Positions 1 to 9,663 of a stretch of DNA of 64,000 bases are shown here, piece after piece. The position numbers and the translations under genes were made by a program. The DNA comes from Opitutales bacterium (lineage in GTDB: Bacteria; Verrucomicrobiota; Verrucomicrobiia; Opitutales; Oceanipulchritudinaceae). Each line of letters starts with the position of its first letter. The first letter of the stretch is position 1. The notes under the pieces are model-generated. The model made no database searches. It was given only the letters and a program-made list of their open reading frames with translations, and had not been told where the DNA came from. The stretch is from the NCBI GenBank assembly GCA_016932335.1, contig JAFGCZ010000006.1, positions 248,001 to 312,000 of the forward strand. The letters run 5' to 3'.

Positions 1-1
1 A

Positions 2-331
2 GTTCAAGCTTTAACTAAGTATCAGCGTATCTCCGCGAAGAAAGTCCGCGAAGTTGCTCGCGTCATTCAAGGCAAGCCGGCAGACCACGCCCTGGAGCTC
101 CTCCGCTTTATTCCGCGTAAGAGTGCCCGCCTGCTTTCCAAAACACTGCAGAGCGCCATCGCCAACGCTGAAAACAACCACAACCTCGCCTCCAATAATC
201 TGGTCATCGCCAAGGCTATTGTTGAAGAAGGCCCGACCATTAAACGCTTTAAGGCCGCTGCCCGCGGTTCTGCCAAGCCGATCAACAAGCGCACCAGCCA
301 CCTCCGTGTCGTGCTCACTGATAACCGCTAA
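2..331 (+). CDS. rplV: 50S ribosomal protein L22, 5' end outside window
   Basis: This is the large-subunit protein L22, which binds 23S rRNA and lines the exit tunnel. The frame is open from the first bases and gives 109 residues before TAA. The visible part matches the L22 core from its N-terminal segment (YQRISAKKVREVARVIQGK) through SAIANAEN, EEGPTIKRF and the C-terminal KRTSHLRVVL. The E. coli protein has 110 residues, so only the first few codons are likely missing to the left. It sits 16 bases before rpsC, in the standard S10 operon order, and is certainly cotranscribed with it. Confidence 0.95.
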   Translation, partial: VQALTKYQRISAKKVREVARVIQGKPADHALELLRFIPRKSARLLSKTLQSAIANAENNHNLASNNLVIAKAIVEEGPTIKRFKAAARGSAKPINKRTSHLRVVLTDNR

Positions 332-347
332 TAAGCATTCATAAGTT

Positions 348-986
348 ATGGGACAAAAAGTAAATCCAATCGGTTTTCGTCTTGCAGTGCGCCGCGACTG
401 GGAATCCCGCTGGTTCGCCAAAAAGCAGGACTTCGGTGTCAATCTCGAGGAAGACTATCGCATCCGCGAAATGCTCACCAAGAAATTGCGCTACGCCTCC
501 GTGCCACGCATCTTCATTGAGCGTGCAGGCAAACGCGTCCGCATCAAAATCTTCACCGCCCGCCCCGGTATCGTTATCGGCAGAAAGGGTGCAGAACTCG
601 AAAAGATCAAGGAAGACCTCACCAAAATGATCGGTAAGGACGTGCTCCTCGACATCCAGGAAATCAAAAAACCGGATCTCGTAGCCGCCCTCGTAGCCCA
701 GAGCGTTGCTCTGCAGCTCGAACGCCGCATCTCCTTCCGCCGCGCCATGAAAAAGGCCGTTCAGACCACCATGAGCATGGGTGCCGATGGTATCCGTATT
801 CAGGTCGCCGGCCGCCTCGGTGGTGCAGACATCGCCCGCACCGAAAAACAGCGTGCAGGTCGCGTTCCTTTGCACACCCTGCGTGAGCAGATCGATTACG
901 GCTTTGCCGAAGCGAGCACCGTCTATGGTGTTATCGGCATTAAGTGCTGGATCTGCACCGGACAGGAAAAGGTCATCAACTACTAA
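348..986 (+). CDS. rpsC: 30S ribosomal protein S3
   Basis: Small-subunit protein S3 of the 30S head, at the mRNA entry site. The start MGQKVNPIGFRL is the classic S3 N-terminus. The KH domain covers roughly residues 40-110, with the loop GRKGAELEK. The C-terminal half has GRLGGADIARTE and the downstream VYGVIGIKCWI. At 212 residues it is slightly shorter than E. coli S3 (233), lacking the variable C-terminal tail. It lies between rplV and rplP as in most bacteria. Confidence 0.97.
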   Translation: MGQKVNPIGFRLAVRRDWESRWFAKKQDFGVNLEEDYRIREMLTKKLRYASVPRIFIERAGKRVRIKIFTARPGIVIGRKGAELEKIKEDLTKMIGKDVLLDIQEIKKPDLVAALVAQSVALQLERRISFRRAMKKAVQTTMSMGADGIRIQVAGRLGGADIARTEKQRAGRVPLHTLREQIDYGFAEASTVYGVIGIKCWICTGQEKVINY

Positions 987-1014
987 GATTCTAACCCGGT
1001 AACCATTTTCAGTC

Positions 1015-1431
1015 ATGCCTCTTAATCCACAAAGAACAAAATTCCGTAAGCAGCATCGCGGTCGCGTGCGCGGTAACGCCAAAGGTGGCGATTACCTGGC
1101 TTTCGGTGATTTCGGCATTCAGGCCCTGGAACGCGCCTCGATTACAGCCAGCCAAATCGAAGCTGCCCGTATCGCCATCAACCGCTACCTCAGCCGTCGC
1201 GGTAAAGTATGGATCCGCGTTTTCCCTCACAAGCCCATTACCAAGAAACCCGCCGAAACCCGTCAGGGTAAAGGTAAGGGTGGGGTAGAGTTCTGGGCCG
1301 CTGTTGTCCGCCCGGGCACCATCCTTTTCGAACTTAGCGGTGTGCCTCTCTCCGCTGCACGCGAAGCTATGCGCCTGGCCGACGGTAAGTTGCCCATCCG
1401 CTGCCGCTTCATCCACCGCGAAGAGCAGTAA
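1015..1431 (+). CDS. rplP: 50S ribosomal protein L16
   Basis: Large-subunit protein L16, which contacts the A-site tRNA region and helps organise the peptidyl-transferase centre. The 138 residues begin [17 protein letters not shown] and contain [14 protein letters not shown], a hallmark of L16. The length matches the family (about 137). It follows rpsC by 28 bases and precedes rpmC by 22 bases, the conserved S10 order. Confidence 0.97.
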   Translation: MPLNPQRTKFRKQHRGRVRGNAKGGDYLAFGDFGIQALERASITASQIEAARIAINRYLSRRGKVWIRVFPHKPITKKPAETRQGKGKGGVEFWAAVVRPGTILFELSGVPLSAAREAMRLADGKLPIRCRFIHREEQ

Positions 1432-1453
1432 CCCTCCACTAATCTGAAGACAG

Positions 1454-1651
1454 ATGAAGAGCAAAGAAATCAGAGAGCTTTCCGCTAACGAAATCGAGAA
1501 AAAAATCCGCGACTCCCGCGAGACACTTCTCCAAACACGCCTGCGTAAGCAGACCGGCCAACTCGAGCAACCACACCTGCTCCAGAGCCTGCGCCGCGAG
1601 ATTGCCCGCATGGAAACCATTTTGGTCGAGAAAATCTCCTCCGAAAGCTGA
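1454..1651 (+). CDS. rpmC: 50S ribosomal protein L29
   Basis: Small two-helix protein of the large subunit, located near the tunnel exit where targeting factors dock. It is 65 residues long. The start [18 protein letters not shown] and the [12 protein letters not shown] segment fit L29. A GAAG motif lies a few bases upstream of ATG. It is flanked by rplP and rpsQ as expected. Confidence 0.95.
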   Translation: MKSKEIRELSANEIEKKIRDSRETLLQTRLRKQTGQLEQPHLLQSLRREIARMETILVEKISSES

Positions 1652-1683
1652 CACCGAACCATATAACGTAAAGAAGAAACGCT

Positions 1684-1959
1684 ATGTCCGAACAGACACG
1701 TAATAGCCGTAAAACAATCACGGGAGTGGTCACAAGCCGTGTCGGCGACAAATCCGTAAAGGTGACCTACGCTTACAAAATTCCGCACCCCCGCTACGTC
1801 AAAGAAATTAGCCGCAAAACCGTGGTTCACGTTCATGACGAAAACAACGAGTGTGCTATCGGCGACAAGGTCGAGATCATGGAAACACGCCCTCTCTCTA
1901 AGATGAAGCGCTTCCGGATCGTCCGCATCCTCGTCAAAGCTCCTGTCATTGGCGCCTAA
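1684..1959 (+). CDS. rpsQ: 30S ribosomal protein S17
   Basis: OB-fold small-subunit protein S17 that binds 16S rRNA early in assembly. Typical segments are GVVTSRVGDKSVKVTY, HPRYVKEI, GDKVEIMETRPLSKMKRFR and the final VRIL. The length of 91 is slightly above the usual 84. An AAGAAG ribosome-binding motif precedes ATG. It lies between rpmC and rplN. Confidence 0.96.
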   Translation: MSEQTRNSRKTITGVVTSRVGDKSVKVTYAYKIPHPRYVKEISRKTVVHVHDENNECAIGDKVEIMETRPLSKMKRFRIVRILVKAPVIGA

Positions 1960-1998
1960 TCCATACGAATTCTAACCCGCTAACGCGAGGATAAGACC

Positions 1999-2364
1999 AT
2001 GTTACAACTTTTGACATCGCTGGACATCGCCGACAACACCGGCGCAAAGAAAGCCAAAATGATCCGCCGCTTGGGCCAGCCCAGAAAAACTGCCAAAATC
2101 GGCGACGAAATCATCGTCAACATCAAGGAATCTTCCCCTGATGCCACGATCAAAAAAGGTACCGTTCAACGTGCCGTGATCGTTCGCACCAAGGCCCCGA
2201 TTCGCCGTGCTGACGGTTCCTACCTCCGCTTCGACAGCAACGCAGTCGTGCTCATCAACAACGATGGCGCTCCCCGCGGTACCCGTATCTACGGACCCAT
2301 CGCACGCGAACTTCGCCAGAAAAAATACATGAAAATCATCAGCCTCGCTCCGGAGGTGCTCTAA
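1999..2364 (+). CDS. rplN: 50S ribosomal protein L14
   Basis: Large-subunit protein L14, which forms the bridge to 16S rRNA together with L19. Its 121 residues match the nearly invariant family length. Diagnostic segments are the N-terminal [40 protein letters not shown] and [14 protein letters not shown] strong GAGGA ribosome-binding motif lies just before ATG. This is the first gene of the spc-type block, continuous here with the S10 block. Confidence 0.97.
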   Translation: MLQLLTSLDIADNTGAKKAKMIRRLGQPRKTAKIGDEIIVNIKESSPDATIKKGTVQRAVIVRTKAPIRRADGSYLRFDSNAVVLINNDGAPRGTRIYGPIARELRQKKYMKIISLAPEVL

Positions 2365-2376
2365 GCTATTCAACCG

Positions 2377-2628
2377 ATGAAGCAGAACATTAAATCAGGA
2401 GACGATGTCGTCGTCATTGCAGGTAATGACAAAGGTACCCGTGGTAAGGTACTCCAAGTCATTCCCCAGAAAAACCGTATTCTGGTCGAAGGCGTCAACA
2501 AGCGTAAACACCACGAAAAAGCTCGCAGCCAGGAAGAAGAAGGCGGCATCATCGAACGCGAAAACCCCATCAACATCTCCAATGTGATGAAGGCCGAACG
2601 TTACGACGCCAAAAAAGCCGCTAAGTAA
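2377..2628 (+). CDS. rplX: 50S ribosomal protein L24
   Basis: Assembly initiator protein L24, which binds the 5' domain of 23S rRNA. The KOW motif is in the first 40 residues (SGDDVVVIAGNDKGTRGKVL), followed by RILVEGVNKRKHH. Its 83 residues are shorter than E. coli L24 (104), with a reduced C-terminal end. It starts 12 bases after rplN, without a clear ribosome-binding motif. Confidence 0.95.
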   Translation: MKQNIKSGDDVVVIAGNDKGTRGKVLQVIPQKNRILVEGVNKRKHHEKARSQEEEGGIIERENPINISNVMKAERYDAKKAAK

Positions 2629-2712
2629 TCCGCTCGACACCCTTTTTATATTCAATAACAAATAGGCTCCGCATCGGCACGGAAACCCGATGCTCTAAAT
2701 GGATCCAAAGCC

Positions 2713-3255
2713 ATGACACCCGTATTAAAAACATTCTATCAGGAACAGGTCCTGCCCGAGCTTAAAAAGTCTCAGGGCTATAAAAACGTACACCAGGTAC
2801 CATGCATCGAAAAGATCGTGATCAACTCCGGTTTCGATGCCAGCATCGACCGTGGTGGCGTTGAGGAAACCACTCGTGAAATCAGCCGCATCGCCGGTCA
2901 GCAAGCTGTTGTCACCAAAGCACGCAAAAGCATCTCCAACTTTAAGTTGCGCGAAGGCATGCCCGTTGGTGTTAAAGTTACACTGCGTGGGGCTAATATG
3001 TACGATTTTCTCTACCGCCTCCTCGCCGTCGCTCTTCCCGGTATCCGCGACTTTCGCGGCATCAACGACAAACTCGACGGACAAGGCAACTACACGCTGG
3101 GTATCAGCGACCATACCATCTTTGCCGAAGCTTCTCAGGAGCACAAACGCACCATCGGTATGGACATCTGTATTGTGACCTCCGCCAACACAGACGCAGA
3201 AGGTCTTGAATTGCTCAAACTCATGGGCTTGCCCTTCCGCAAGAAGAACAGCTAA
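2713..3255 (+). CDS. rplE: 50S ribosomal protein L5
   Basis: Large-subunit protein L5, which binds 5S rRNA and contacts the P-site tRNA. Its 180 residues equal the family length. Landmarks are [22 protein letters not shown] near the middle (residues about 76-97), the following MYDFLYRLL, and the C-terminal [19 protein letters not shown]. It is separated from rplX by 84 bases, one of the larger gaps in the cluster, in which I see no convincing signal. Confidence 0.97.
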   Translation: MTPVLKTFYQEQVLPELKKSQGYKNVHQVPCIEKIVINSGFDASIDRGGVEETTREISRIAGQQAVVTKARKSISNFKLREGMPVGVKVTLRGANMYDFLYRLLAVALPGIRDFRGINDKLDGQGNYTLGISDHTIFAEASQEHKRTIGMDICIVTSANTDAEGLELLKLMGLPFRKKNS

Positions 3256-3286
3256 TCCCAACGCAAACCTCAGCACACTTTTTATC

Positions 3287-3592
3287 ATGGCGAAAAAAGC
3301 AATGATCGAACGCAACAAAAAGCGCGAACGCATGGTAGCCCAATACGCTGCCAAGCGCGAAGAGCTCAAGCGTATCCTGAACGATCCCAACACCTCCGAC
3401 GAGGAATTCTACGCAGCACAGCACAAACTGTCCAAGCTGCCCCGCAACTCCTCCAGCGTGCGTCTGCACAACCGTTGCTGCATCACCGGCCGCCCCCGTG
3501 CCTATCTGCGCAAATTCCGCATCTCTCGTATTACATTCCGCGAACTCGCCTCCAACGGTAAGATTCCCGGTGTAACGAAGTCTTCCTGGTAA
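3287..3592 (+). CDS. rpsN: 30S ribosomal protein S14, zinc-free type
   Basis: Small-subunit head protein S14. The ATG giving [16 protein letters not shown] is the start. The frame is also open further upstream, but those codons overlap the end of rplE and are not S14-like. At 101 residues with a single RCCITGRP segment and no pair of CxxC motifs, it is the long zinc-independent form rather than the short four-cysteine form. The C-terminus, [14 protein letters not shown], is typical. Confidence 0.95.
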   Translation: MAKKAMIERNKKRERMVAQYAAKREELKRILNDPNTSDEEFYAAQHKLSKLPRNSSSVRLHNRCCITGRPRAYLRKFRISRITFRELASNGKIPGVTKSSW

Positions 3593-3615
3593 CCCGCATA
3601 AGAAAGAAAGACGCC

Positions 3616-4008
3616 ATGTCAGACTCTATCAGCGATTTCCTCACTATCATCCGCAACGCCAGCCGTGCCGGCAAAGAACAGTGCGAAGCCAAATGGTCTA
3701 AAATGCACTGGAGCATTGCCAATATCCTCAAGGACGAAGGCTACGTATCCGATGTTAGCGAAGGCCAGGATAAGAACGGTTTTAAAAACATCGTCGTCAC
3801 TATGAAATACGTCGACGAAAAACCCGCTCTTACCGGAATTAAACGCCAGTCCAAGCCCGGACGCCGCCTCTACTACGCCCATAACGAGATCCCCCGCGTG
3901 CTCGGTGGCCTCGGTGTCGGCATTCTCACCACCTCCCGCGGCGTTATCCGCGACCGCGAGGCCCGTCGCCAGAAAGTTGGCGGAGAACTCGTTTGCACCG
4001 TTTGGTAA
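3616..4008 (+). CDS. rpsH: 30S ribosomal protein S8
   Basis: Small-subunit platform protein S8, which binds helix 21 of 16S rRNA; in other bacteria it represses the spc operon by binding its mRNA. Its 130 residues match the family. Landmarks are SDSISDFLTIIRNASRA at the N-terminus and the C-terminal GILTTSRGVIRDREARRQKVGGE. A purine-rich AAGAAAGAAAG stretch precedes ATG. Confidence 0.96.
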   Translation: MSDSISDFLTIIRNASRAGKEQCEAKWSKMHWSIANILKDEGYVSDVSEGQDKNGFKNIVVTMKYVDEKPALTGIKRQSKPGRRLYYAHNEIPRVLGGLGVGILTTSRGVIRDREARRQKVGGELVCTVW

Positions 4009-4021
4009 AGGAAACAGAACA

Positions 4022-4561
4022 ATGAGCAGAATCGGTAAACTTCCAATTGCCATTCCAGAAAAAGTTAAGGTTTCCGTCAACAACGGCACCATTAACGTAG
4101 AAGGCCCCAAGGGCAAACTGGAGAAGGTTTTTAACGTAAATCACGCCACCATCGTTGTCGAAGAAAACGAGGTCAAAGTCAGCCCGGCCAATAGTAGCCG
4201 CCTGGCCAAGGCCATGCACGGCACCGTCCGTTCCATCATCAACGGCATGGTTGAAGGCGTCTCCAAAGGTTTCGAAAAGAAACTCGAAATTAACGGGGTC
4301 GGTTTTAAAGCTGAGCTCAACGGCAAACGCCTCAAGCTCAACCTCGGATACTCTCACGACATCATTATGGATGTCCCCGAGGGGATCACCGTTGCCATCG
4401 ACGGCGGCACAAAGCTCACCATTACCGGCTGCGATAAGCAGGTTGTCGGTCAGGTAGCTGCCACCATCTACAGTTACTACCCGGTAGAGCCCTACAAGGG
4501 CAAGGGGGTTACTATTGTCGGCCAGTTCGTTCGCCGTAAGGAAGGTAAGAAAGCCGGTTGA
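4022..4561 (+). CDS. rplF: 50S ribosomal protein L6
   Basis: Large-subunit protein L6, placed near the factor-binding site. I take the ATG giving MSRIGKLPIAIPEKV, which is preceded by AAAGGA. The frame is open upstream but that part overlaps rpsH in another frame. Its 179 residues are standard. The duplicated L6 fold is visible, with the second-domain signature PEPYKGKG-like VEPYKGKGV close to the C-terminus. Confidence 0.96.
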   Translation: MSRIGKLPIAIPEKVKVSVNNGTINVEGPKGKLEKVFNVNHATIVVEENEVKVSPANSSRLAKAMHGTVRSIINGMVEGVSKGFEKKLEINGVGFKAELNGKRLKLNLGYSHDIIMDVPEGITVAIDGGTKLTITGCDKQVVGQVAATIYSYYPVEPYKGKGVTIVGQFVRRKEGKKAG

Positions 4562-4587
4562 TCCCGTAGACCTGAAAGGACACATCA

Positions 4588-4950
4588 ATGAATTTGATCA
4601 AAAAGAATATCCTCCGTCAAAAACGTGTATGGCGTATCCGCAAAAAGGTGGAAGGCACCGCAGAGCGCCCACGTATTTGCGTTCACTTTTCCAACAAGCA
4701 CATCTACGCACAAGCTATCGACGACGTGGCAGGCAAGACTCTGGTCTCCCTCTCCACGCTCAGCAAAGAGCTGCGTGAAGAAAACCTCTCTGCCAACATT
4801 GCAGGCGCTACGCGCCTCGGTGAACTCTTTGGCGCTAAAGCCAAAGAAGCCGGCATCGCTTCCGTCGTTTTCGACCGTAACGGTCGTCGCTACCACGGCA
4901 CCGTCAAGGCTTTCGCTGAAGCAGCTCGCAAGGCAGAGTTACAATTCTAA
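4588..4950 (+). CDS. rplR: 50S ribosomal protein L18
   Basis: L18 binds 5S rRNA together with L5 and attaches it to the large subunit. Its 120 residues fit the family. Landmarks are the basic N-terminus, ERPRICVHFSNKHIYAQ, and the C-terminal VVFDRNGRRYHGTVKAFAE. AAAGGA lies upstream of ATG. It sits between rplF and rpsE in the normal order. Confidence 0.96.
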   Translation: MNLIKKNILRQKRVWRIRKKVEGTAERPRICVHFSNKHIYAQAIDDVAGKTLVSLSTLSKELREENLSANIAGATRLGELFGAKAKEAGIASVVFDRNGRRYHGTVKAFAEAARKAELQF

Positions 4951-4968
4951 TCCGGAGATTTTGTTTAC

Positions 4969-5664
<696 letters not shown>

Positions 5665-5696
5665 TTCTCTGTTAATCATTTAAAGTAAATACTACA

Positions 5697-6173
5697 ATGC
5701 GTCTACACAATCTAGTTAAAGGCGAGGGCGAAAACCGTCCGATCAAGCGTGTAGGTCGTGGCCGCGGTAACGGCCACGGTAAAACATCCGGTCGTGGCCA
5801 TAAAGGTCAGAAAGCACGCGCAGGCTCCAGCCAGCGTCCCGGCTTTGAATCCGGTCACATCCCTCTCTACCGTAAGCTGCCAAAGCGCGGCTTTAATAAT
5901 GCTAAATTCCGCAAGGTCTGGAGCACCGTCAATGTCAGCGATCTGGCAACCCTCGAAGGCATCACCGAAGTTAACTTCGATGTCCTCGTCAAGGCTGGCC
6001 TCGTTCGCAAGAGCGGCGGTCCCCTCAAGATCCTCGGCGATGGCGAACTGAGCACCGCTCTCAATGTTACGGCTGCCAAGTTTACCGAATCGGCTAAAGA
6101 AAAAATTGAAAAAGCCGGCGGAAAAGCCATCGTTGTAGAAGCTGTGGCCGCCCCGGCTGCAGACGCTGAATAA
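5697..6173 (+). CDS. rplO: 50S ribosomal protein L15
   Basis: L15 is a late assembly protein of the large subunit with an extended Gly/Arg-rich N-terminal arm. That arm is visible here (GRGRGNGHGKTSGRGHKGQ), followed by GFESGHIPLYRKLPKRGF. The C-terminal globular part includes KILGDGELSTALNVTAAKFTE. Its 158 residues are slightly more than E. coli (144), with an Ala/Glu-rich end. It lies just upstream of secY as usual. Confidence 0.96.
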   Translation: MRLHNLVKGEGENRPIKRVGRGRGNGHGKTSGRGHKGQKARAGSSQRPGFESGHIPLYRKLPKRGFNNAKFRKVWSTVNVSDLATLEGITEVNFDVLVKAGLVRKSGGPLKILGDGELSTALNVTAAKFTESAKEKIEKAGGKAIVVEAVAAPAADAE

Positions 6174-6214
6174 AGCAACCCCAAGCCAGCGGTAGCGCAC
6201 CGCACTCATTTACC

Positions 6215-7729
6215 ATGATTTCAGCCTTCGTAAACTGTTTCAAAATCCCTGATCTCAGAGACCGCATTCTGAAGACTCTATTCCTGCTCTTCATCGCCCG
6301 CGTTGGAGCCAATGTTCCTCTTCCCGGCCTTGATCCGCAGCCCCTTCAGGCATTCTTTGCAGATCAGGCGGCAAATAGCGACAGCGGCAACTTGCTCGGA
6401 CTCTACAACATGTTTACGGGGGGTGCGCTCCTCAAAGGTGCTATCTTTGCGTTGGGCATTATGCCCTACATCTCCGCCTCCATCGTCTTCCAACTGCTCA
6501 CGCCCGTAGTTCCAACTCTGGCGCGTCTGCAGAAGGAAGGCGAGGTGGGCCGGCAGAAACTTACGCAATACACCCGCTATGCCACCGTCATCATCTGTGT
6601 GATTCAGGCAGCTCTGCTCATCCTCACACTGGAAAACCCCGGAAAACTCTTCCAGGGCTTTGACGCTCAAACCTACGGCAACATTGTTCTGCTCAGCAAT
6701 ACCTGGTTCCTTATCACCAGCACCATTTTCCTCACTGCAGGCACACTCCTGCTCATGTGGTTGGGCGAACAAATCACCCAGCGCGGTATCGGCAACGGTA
6801 TTTCCATCCTCATTACAGTCGGTATTTTGGCCGATTTACCGGCAGCGGTCAGTATCCTTTACCGCAAATTCAACGCCCCCGTGGGCGCTCAGGGCGGTTC
6901 CTTCGGCCTCATTGAGGGCATCCTCATGCTCGTGCTCTTCTTCGGTGTCATCGCCGGGATTATCATGATCACCCAAGCCACCCGCAAAATCCCCGTGCAG
7001 CACGCAAAACGTGTTGTCGGGCGCAAAGTCTACGGCGGAGGCAGCAGCTTCCTTCCCCTAAAGCTCAATTATGCAGGGGTTATGCCGGTTATCTTTGCCA
7101 GTGCCGTGCTCCTTTTCTTCCAGCAGATGTTCTCCTGGATCGGCTCCTACTTCAATCTCGACTTCCTCCTTGATGTTGGGTTGGCAGCTCAGCGCGGCCA
7201 TGTAGGCTACTATGTTATCTTTGGTGGCCTCATCTTCATGCTCAGTTATGTTTGGGTTTCCCTCATGTTCAAACCCGTACAAATCGCTGACGACCTCAAA
7301 AAACACGGAGGTTACATACCCGGTGTTCGACCCGGCGAACCTACAGCAAAGTTCCTCGATTTTACCATGACACGCCTCACCCTCGTAGGCGCCATCTTCC
7401 TGCTTGTCATTGCTGTATTCCCCGATGTCCTCCTCTACCAGAACGGTATAGACTACCGTATCGCCCAATTCTTCGGTGGCACCGGTATGCTCATCGTTGT
7501 CGGTGTGCTTCTCGACTTCCTCCGCCAGGTAGAAACTTTCCTCCTCCAACGTCATTACGATGGCTTTACCCGCAAAGGCCGCAACCGCAACCGTGCCAAA
7601 ACACGCAGCAGCATGACGCTTGACACCCGCGGGATCGAAAAAGCCAGTAAACTCTGGTTTTGGATTCTGGTAATGACTGTATCCGGCATCGCTGCCTGGA
7701 TCATCAATATTACCGTTTTGGCCAAATAA
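6215..7729 (+). CDS. secY: Preprotein translocase subunit SecY
   Basis: SecY is the channel subunit of the SecYEG translocon in the inner membrane. It begins MISAFVNCFKIPDLRDRIL, a standard SecY N-terminus. It has about ten hydrophobic segments, the plug region after helix 1 (GLYNMFTGGALLKGAIFALG), and GERITQRGIGNGISI-like GEQITQRGIGNGISI. The cytosolic loops carry RKIPVQHAKRVVGRKVYGGG and KHGGYIPGVRPG. At 504 residues it is about 60 longer than E. coli SecY, mostly in periplasmic and C-terminal segments. No clear ribosome-binding motif precedes ATG, so coupling to rplO translation is possible. Confidence 0.97.
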   Translation: MISAFVNCFKIPDLRDRILKTLFLLFIARVGANVPLPGLDPQPLQAFFADQAANSDSGNLLGLYNMFTGGALLKGAIFALGIMPYISASIVFQLLTPVVPTLARLQKEGEVGRQKLTQYTRYATVIICVIQAALLILTLENPGKLFQGFDAQTYGNIVLLSNTWFLITSTIFLTAGTLLLMWLGEQITQRGIGNGISILITVGILADLPAAVSILYRKFNAPVGAQGGSFGLIEGILMLVLFFGVIAGIIMITQATRKIPVQHAKRVVGRKVYGGGSSFLPLKLNYAGVMPVIFASAVLLFFQQMFSWIGSYFNLDFLLDVGLAAQRGHVGYYVIFGGLIFMLSYVWVSLMFKPVQIADDLKKHGGYIPGVRPGEPTAKFLDFTMTRLTLVGAIFLLVIAVFPDVLLYQNGIDYRIAQFFGGTGMLIVVGVLLDFLRQVETFLLQRHYDGFTRKGRNRNRAKTRSSMTLDTRGIEKASKLWFWILVMTVSGIAAWIINITVLAK

Positions 7730-7752
7730 GTGCCACGGAAGAACCCTTCATT

Positions 7753-8535
7753 ATGATTCCCATCAAACGAGGCGAAGACATCAAGCACATGCGCGAGGCC
7801 TGTATCGTGGCCGCCACGGTGCTCGATCGTATGGCTGCCTTGGTTGAGCCCGGTTGTAATACCTACGATATTGATCAGGCCGGGAAAAAATTCATGGATG
7901 AACTCGGTGCCGTCAGCGCATGCTATAACTACCGCGGCGGTGGCCCGGTTCCTTATCCGGCATACACCTGCCTCTCCATTAACGACGAAATCGTTCATGG
8001 TATCGGCAGTATCACCCGCAGCCTCCGCGAAGGCGACATCATTACCCTCGATGTAGCCATTATCTACAACGGCTGGATCGGCGATAACGCCCGTACCATT
8101 GCTGTGGGTAAAGTAGCCCCCGAAGTAGAGTTCCTCCTCAAATCCACAGAAGAAGCTTTCCACAAAGGCATGCAGCAGGCCCGCAAAGGCAAACGAGTTG
8201 GAGACATCTCCTTTGCCGTGCAGCGCAGCCTTGATGCCCACAACCTCGGTATTGTCCGCGACTTCGTAGGCCACGGGGTAGGGCGCAGCATGCACGAGGA
8301 ACCACAGATTCCCAACTTCGGCCGCAAAAACACAGGCCCGCGCCTGGCTGCAGGAATGACGCTTTGCATCGAGCCCATGGTCACCCTCGGCTCACCCGAA
8401 GTTAAAATGCTCTCCGACGGCTGGACCGCCAGCACACGCGACGGCAGTTGGAGTGCACATTACGAACATACCGTCCTCATTACACCCGAGGGTCCGGAAA
8501 TTTTAACCATCCCCGAGAGCCAGCTGAAAAAGTAA
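7753..8535 (+). CDS. map: Type I methionine aminopeptidase
   Basis: Removes the initiator methionine from nascent proteins. The chosen ATG gives MIPIKRGEDIKHMREA and follows GGAAG; the open frame upstream overlaps secY and is not part of the family. Its 260 residues match type I enzymes. Metal-ligand motifs are present in order: DVAIIYNGWIGDNART, GHGVGRSMHEEP, CIEPMVTLG and YEHTVLITPEGPE. It follows secY by 23 bases, the common secY-map arrangement. Confidence 0.96.
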   Translation: MIPIKRGEDIKHMREACIVAATVLDRMAALVEPGCNTYDIDQAGKKFMDELGAVSACYNYRGGGPVPYPAYTCLSINDEIVHGIGSITRSLREGDIITLDVAIIYNGWIGDNARTIAVGKVAPEVEFLLKSTEEAFHKGMQQARKGKRVGDISFAVQRSLDAHNLGIVRDFVGHGVGRSMHEEPQIPNFGRKNTGPRLAAGMTLCIEPMVTLGSPEVKMLSDGWTASTRDGSWSAHYEHTVLITPEGPEILTIPESQLKK

Positions 8536-8561
8536 AATTATCAGAAAGATCCAACACAGTA

Positions 8562-8633
8562 TTGACATTTTTGTCTACATACGTCATTTCACAAAATTTT
8601 TCTCTTTCGGCACCTCTCGCCATCGCATACAAT
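8562..8633 (+). promoter_or_regulatory. Possible promoter ahead of rpsM
   Basis: The 131-base gap between map and rpsM is AT-rich. It holds a perfect TTGACA hexamer at 8562-8567 and a TACAAT hexamer at 8628-8633. The two are too far apart to form one promoter, and neither has a good partner at 16-18 bases, so this is only a hint that the rpsM-rplQ block may have its own start of transcription. Confidence 0.25.
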
Positions 8634-8666
8634 TTTTAATCACAAACAAAGAACAGGTAAATAAAC

Positions 8667-9038
8667 ATGCCACGTATTTTAGCCGTTGACATCCCAGGCA
8701 ATAAAAAGCTGCCCTACGCGCTCCGCTACATCTATGGCATTGGCCCCACTCTGGCCAAGGAAATTGTAGAAGCTTCCGGTCTTGACGAGGATCGCCGTGC
8801 AAAAGATCTCACTGAAGAAGAGATCAACAAACTCGCTGAAATTATCATCGAGCGCGGTATCCGTACAGAAGGTGACCTCCGTCGCGAAGTTACCGGTAAC
8901 ATCAAGCGCCTGATCGCTATTCAGTGCAACAGAGGCATTCGCCACCGCCGCTCCCTTCCCGTTCGTGGTCAGCGTACCAAGACCAACGCACGCACTCGTA
9001 AGGGTAAAGCTAAGGCTATCGCCGGTAAGAAGAAATAA
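8667..9038 (+). CDS. rpsM: 30S ribosomal protein S13
   Basis: Small-subunit head protein S13, which contacts the large subunit and P-site tRNA. Its 123 residues begin [19 protein letters not shown] and include [31 protein letters not shown] and the basic C-terminal tail [17 protein letters not shown]. It is the first gene of the alpha-operon block. infA and rpmJ are not found between map and this gene. Confidence 0.97.
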   Translation: MPRILAVDIPGNKKLPYALRYIYGIGPTLAKEIVEASGLDEDRRAKDLTEEEINKLAEIIIERGIRTEGDLRREVTGNIKRLIAIQCNRGIRHRRSLPVRGQRTKTNARTRKGKAKAIAGKKK

Positions 9039-9112
9039 CATTTGTTATTTACTTAATTATTAACTACTTTGACTATAACCGTAACTAGAGTGTAGGAACA
9101 TTCTACAGAATT

Positions 9113-9631
9113 ATGAGCGAAGAAGAAAACAAGAAGCCAGTTCCCGCGCAGGAAACCTCACAGGTTCCCGCTGAAGCTGCTGCTGAAGAAACACAAGAAA
9201 AGCGCCCAAGCCAGCCGACCGCTGCCGACCTCCTCAAGAGCGACATCGGCGAAGTTACTATCCGCAAGGCTAAAGGCAGTAAAAACGTCACCGCCGGTGT
9301 GGTTCACATCTTGGCTACTTTCAACAACACCAAGGTCACCTTTACCGACCGCCAGGGAAACGTTATCTCCTGGAGCAGCGCCGGTAAGATGAACTTCCGC
9401 GGTTCCCGTAAATCTACCGCATACGCCGCTCAGGTCGTTACTCAGGACGCCGGCCGCGTTGCTATGAGCCACGGTCTTAAAGAAGTCGACGTTCGCGTTA
9501 AAGGCCCCGGTATGGGTCGCGACTCCGCCGTCCGCGCCCTTCAGGCTCTCGGCCTTACCGTTACCAGCATCACCGATGTTACGCCTGTTCCTCACAACGG
9601 TTGCCGCCCGCCCAAACGTCGCCGCGTATAA
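9113..9631 (+). CDS. rpsK: 30S ribosomal protein S11 with acidic N-terminal extension
   Basis: Small-subunit platform protein S11. The core starts at about residue 55 ([19 protein letters not shown]) and ends with the invariant [16 protein letters not shown]. About 43 residues are extra at the N-terminus compared with E. coli S11 (129). They are rich in Glu, Pro and Ala ([15 protein letters not shown], then [10 protein letters not shown]). The ATG follows an AT-rich 74-base gap. Alternative starts that would remove the extension are not available before the core. Confidence 0.95.
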   Translation: MSEEENKKPVPAQETSQVPAEAAAEETQEKRPSQPTAADLLKSDIGEVTIRKAKGSKNVTAGVVHILATFNNTKVTFTDRQGNVISWSSAGKMNFRGSRKSTAYAAQVVTQDAGRVAMSHGLKEVDVRVKGPGMGRDSAVRALQALGLTVTSITDVTPVPHNGCRPPKRRRV

Positions 9632-9663
9632 TTTGCGCTGAACCTTTAAAAGAAATTTAGAAA

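Noticed and set aside
339-1082. A 247-codon minus-strand frame opposite rpsC
   Set aside because: Fully antisense to a ribosomal protein with complete family similarity; shadow frame.
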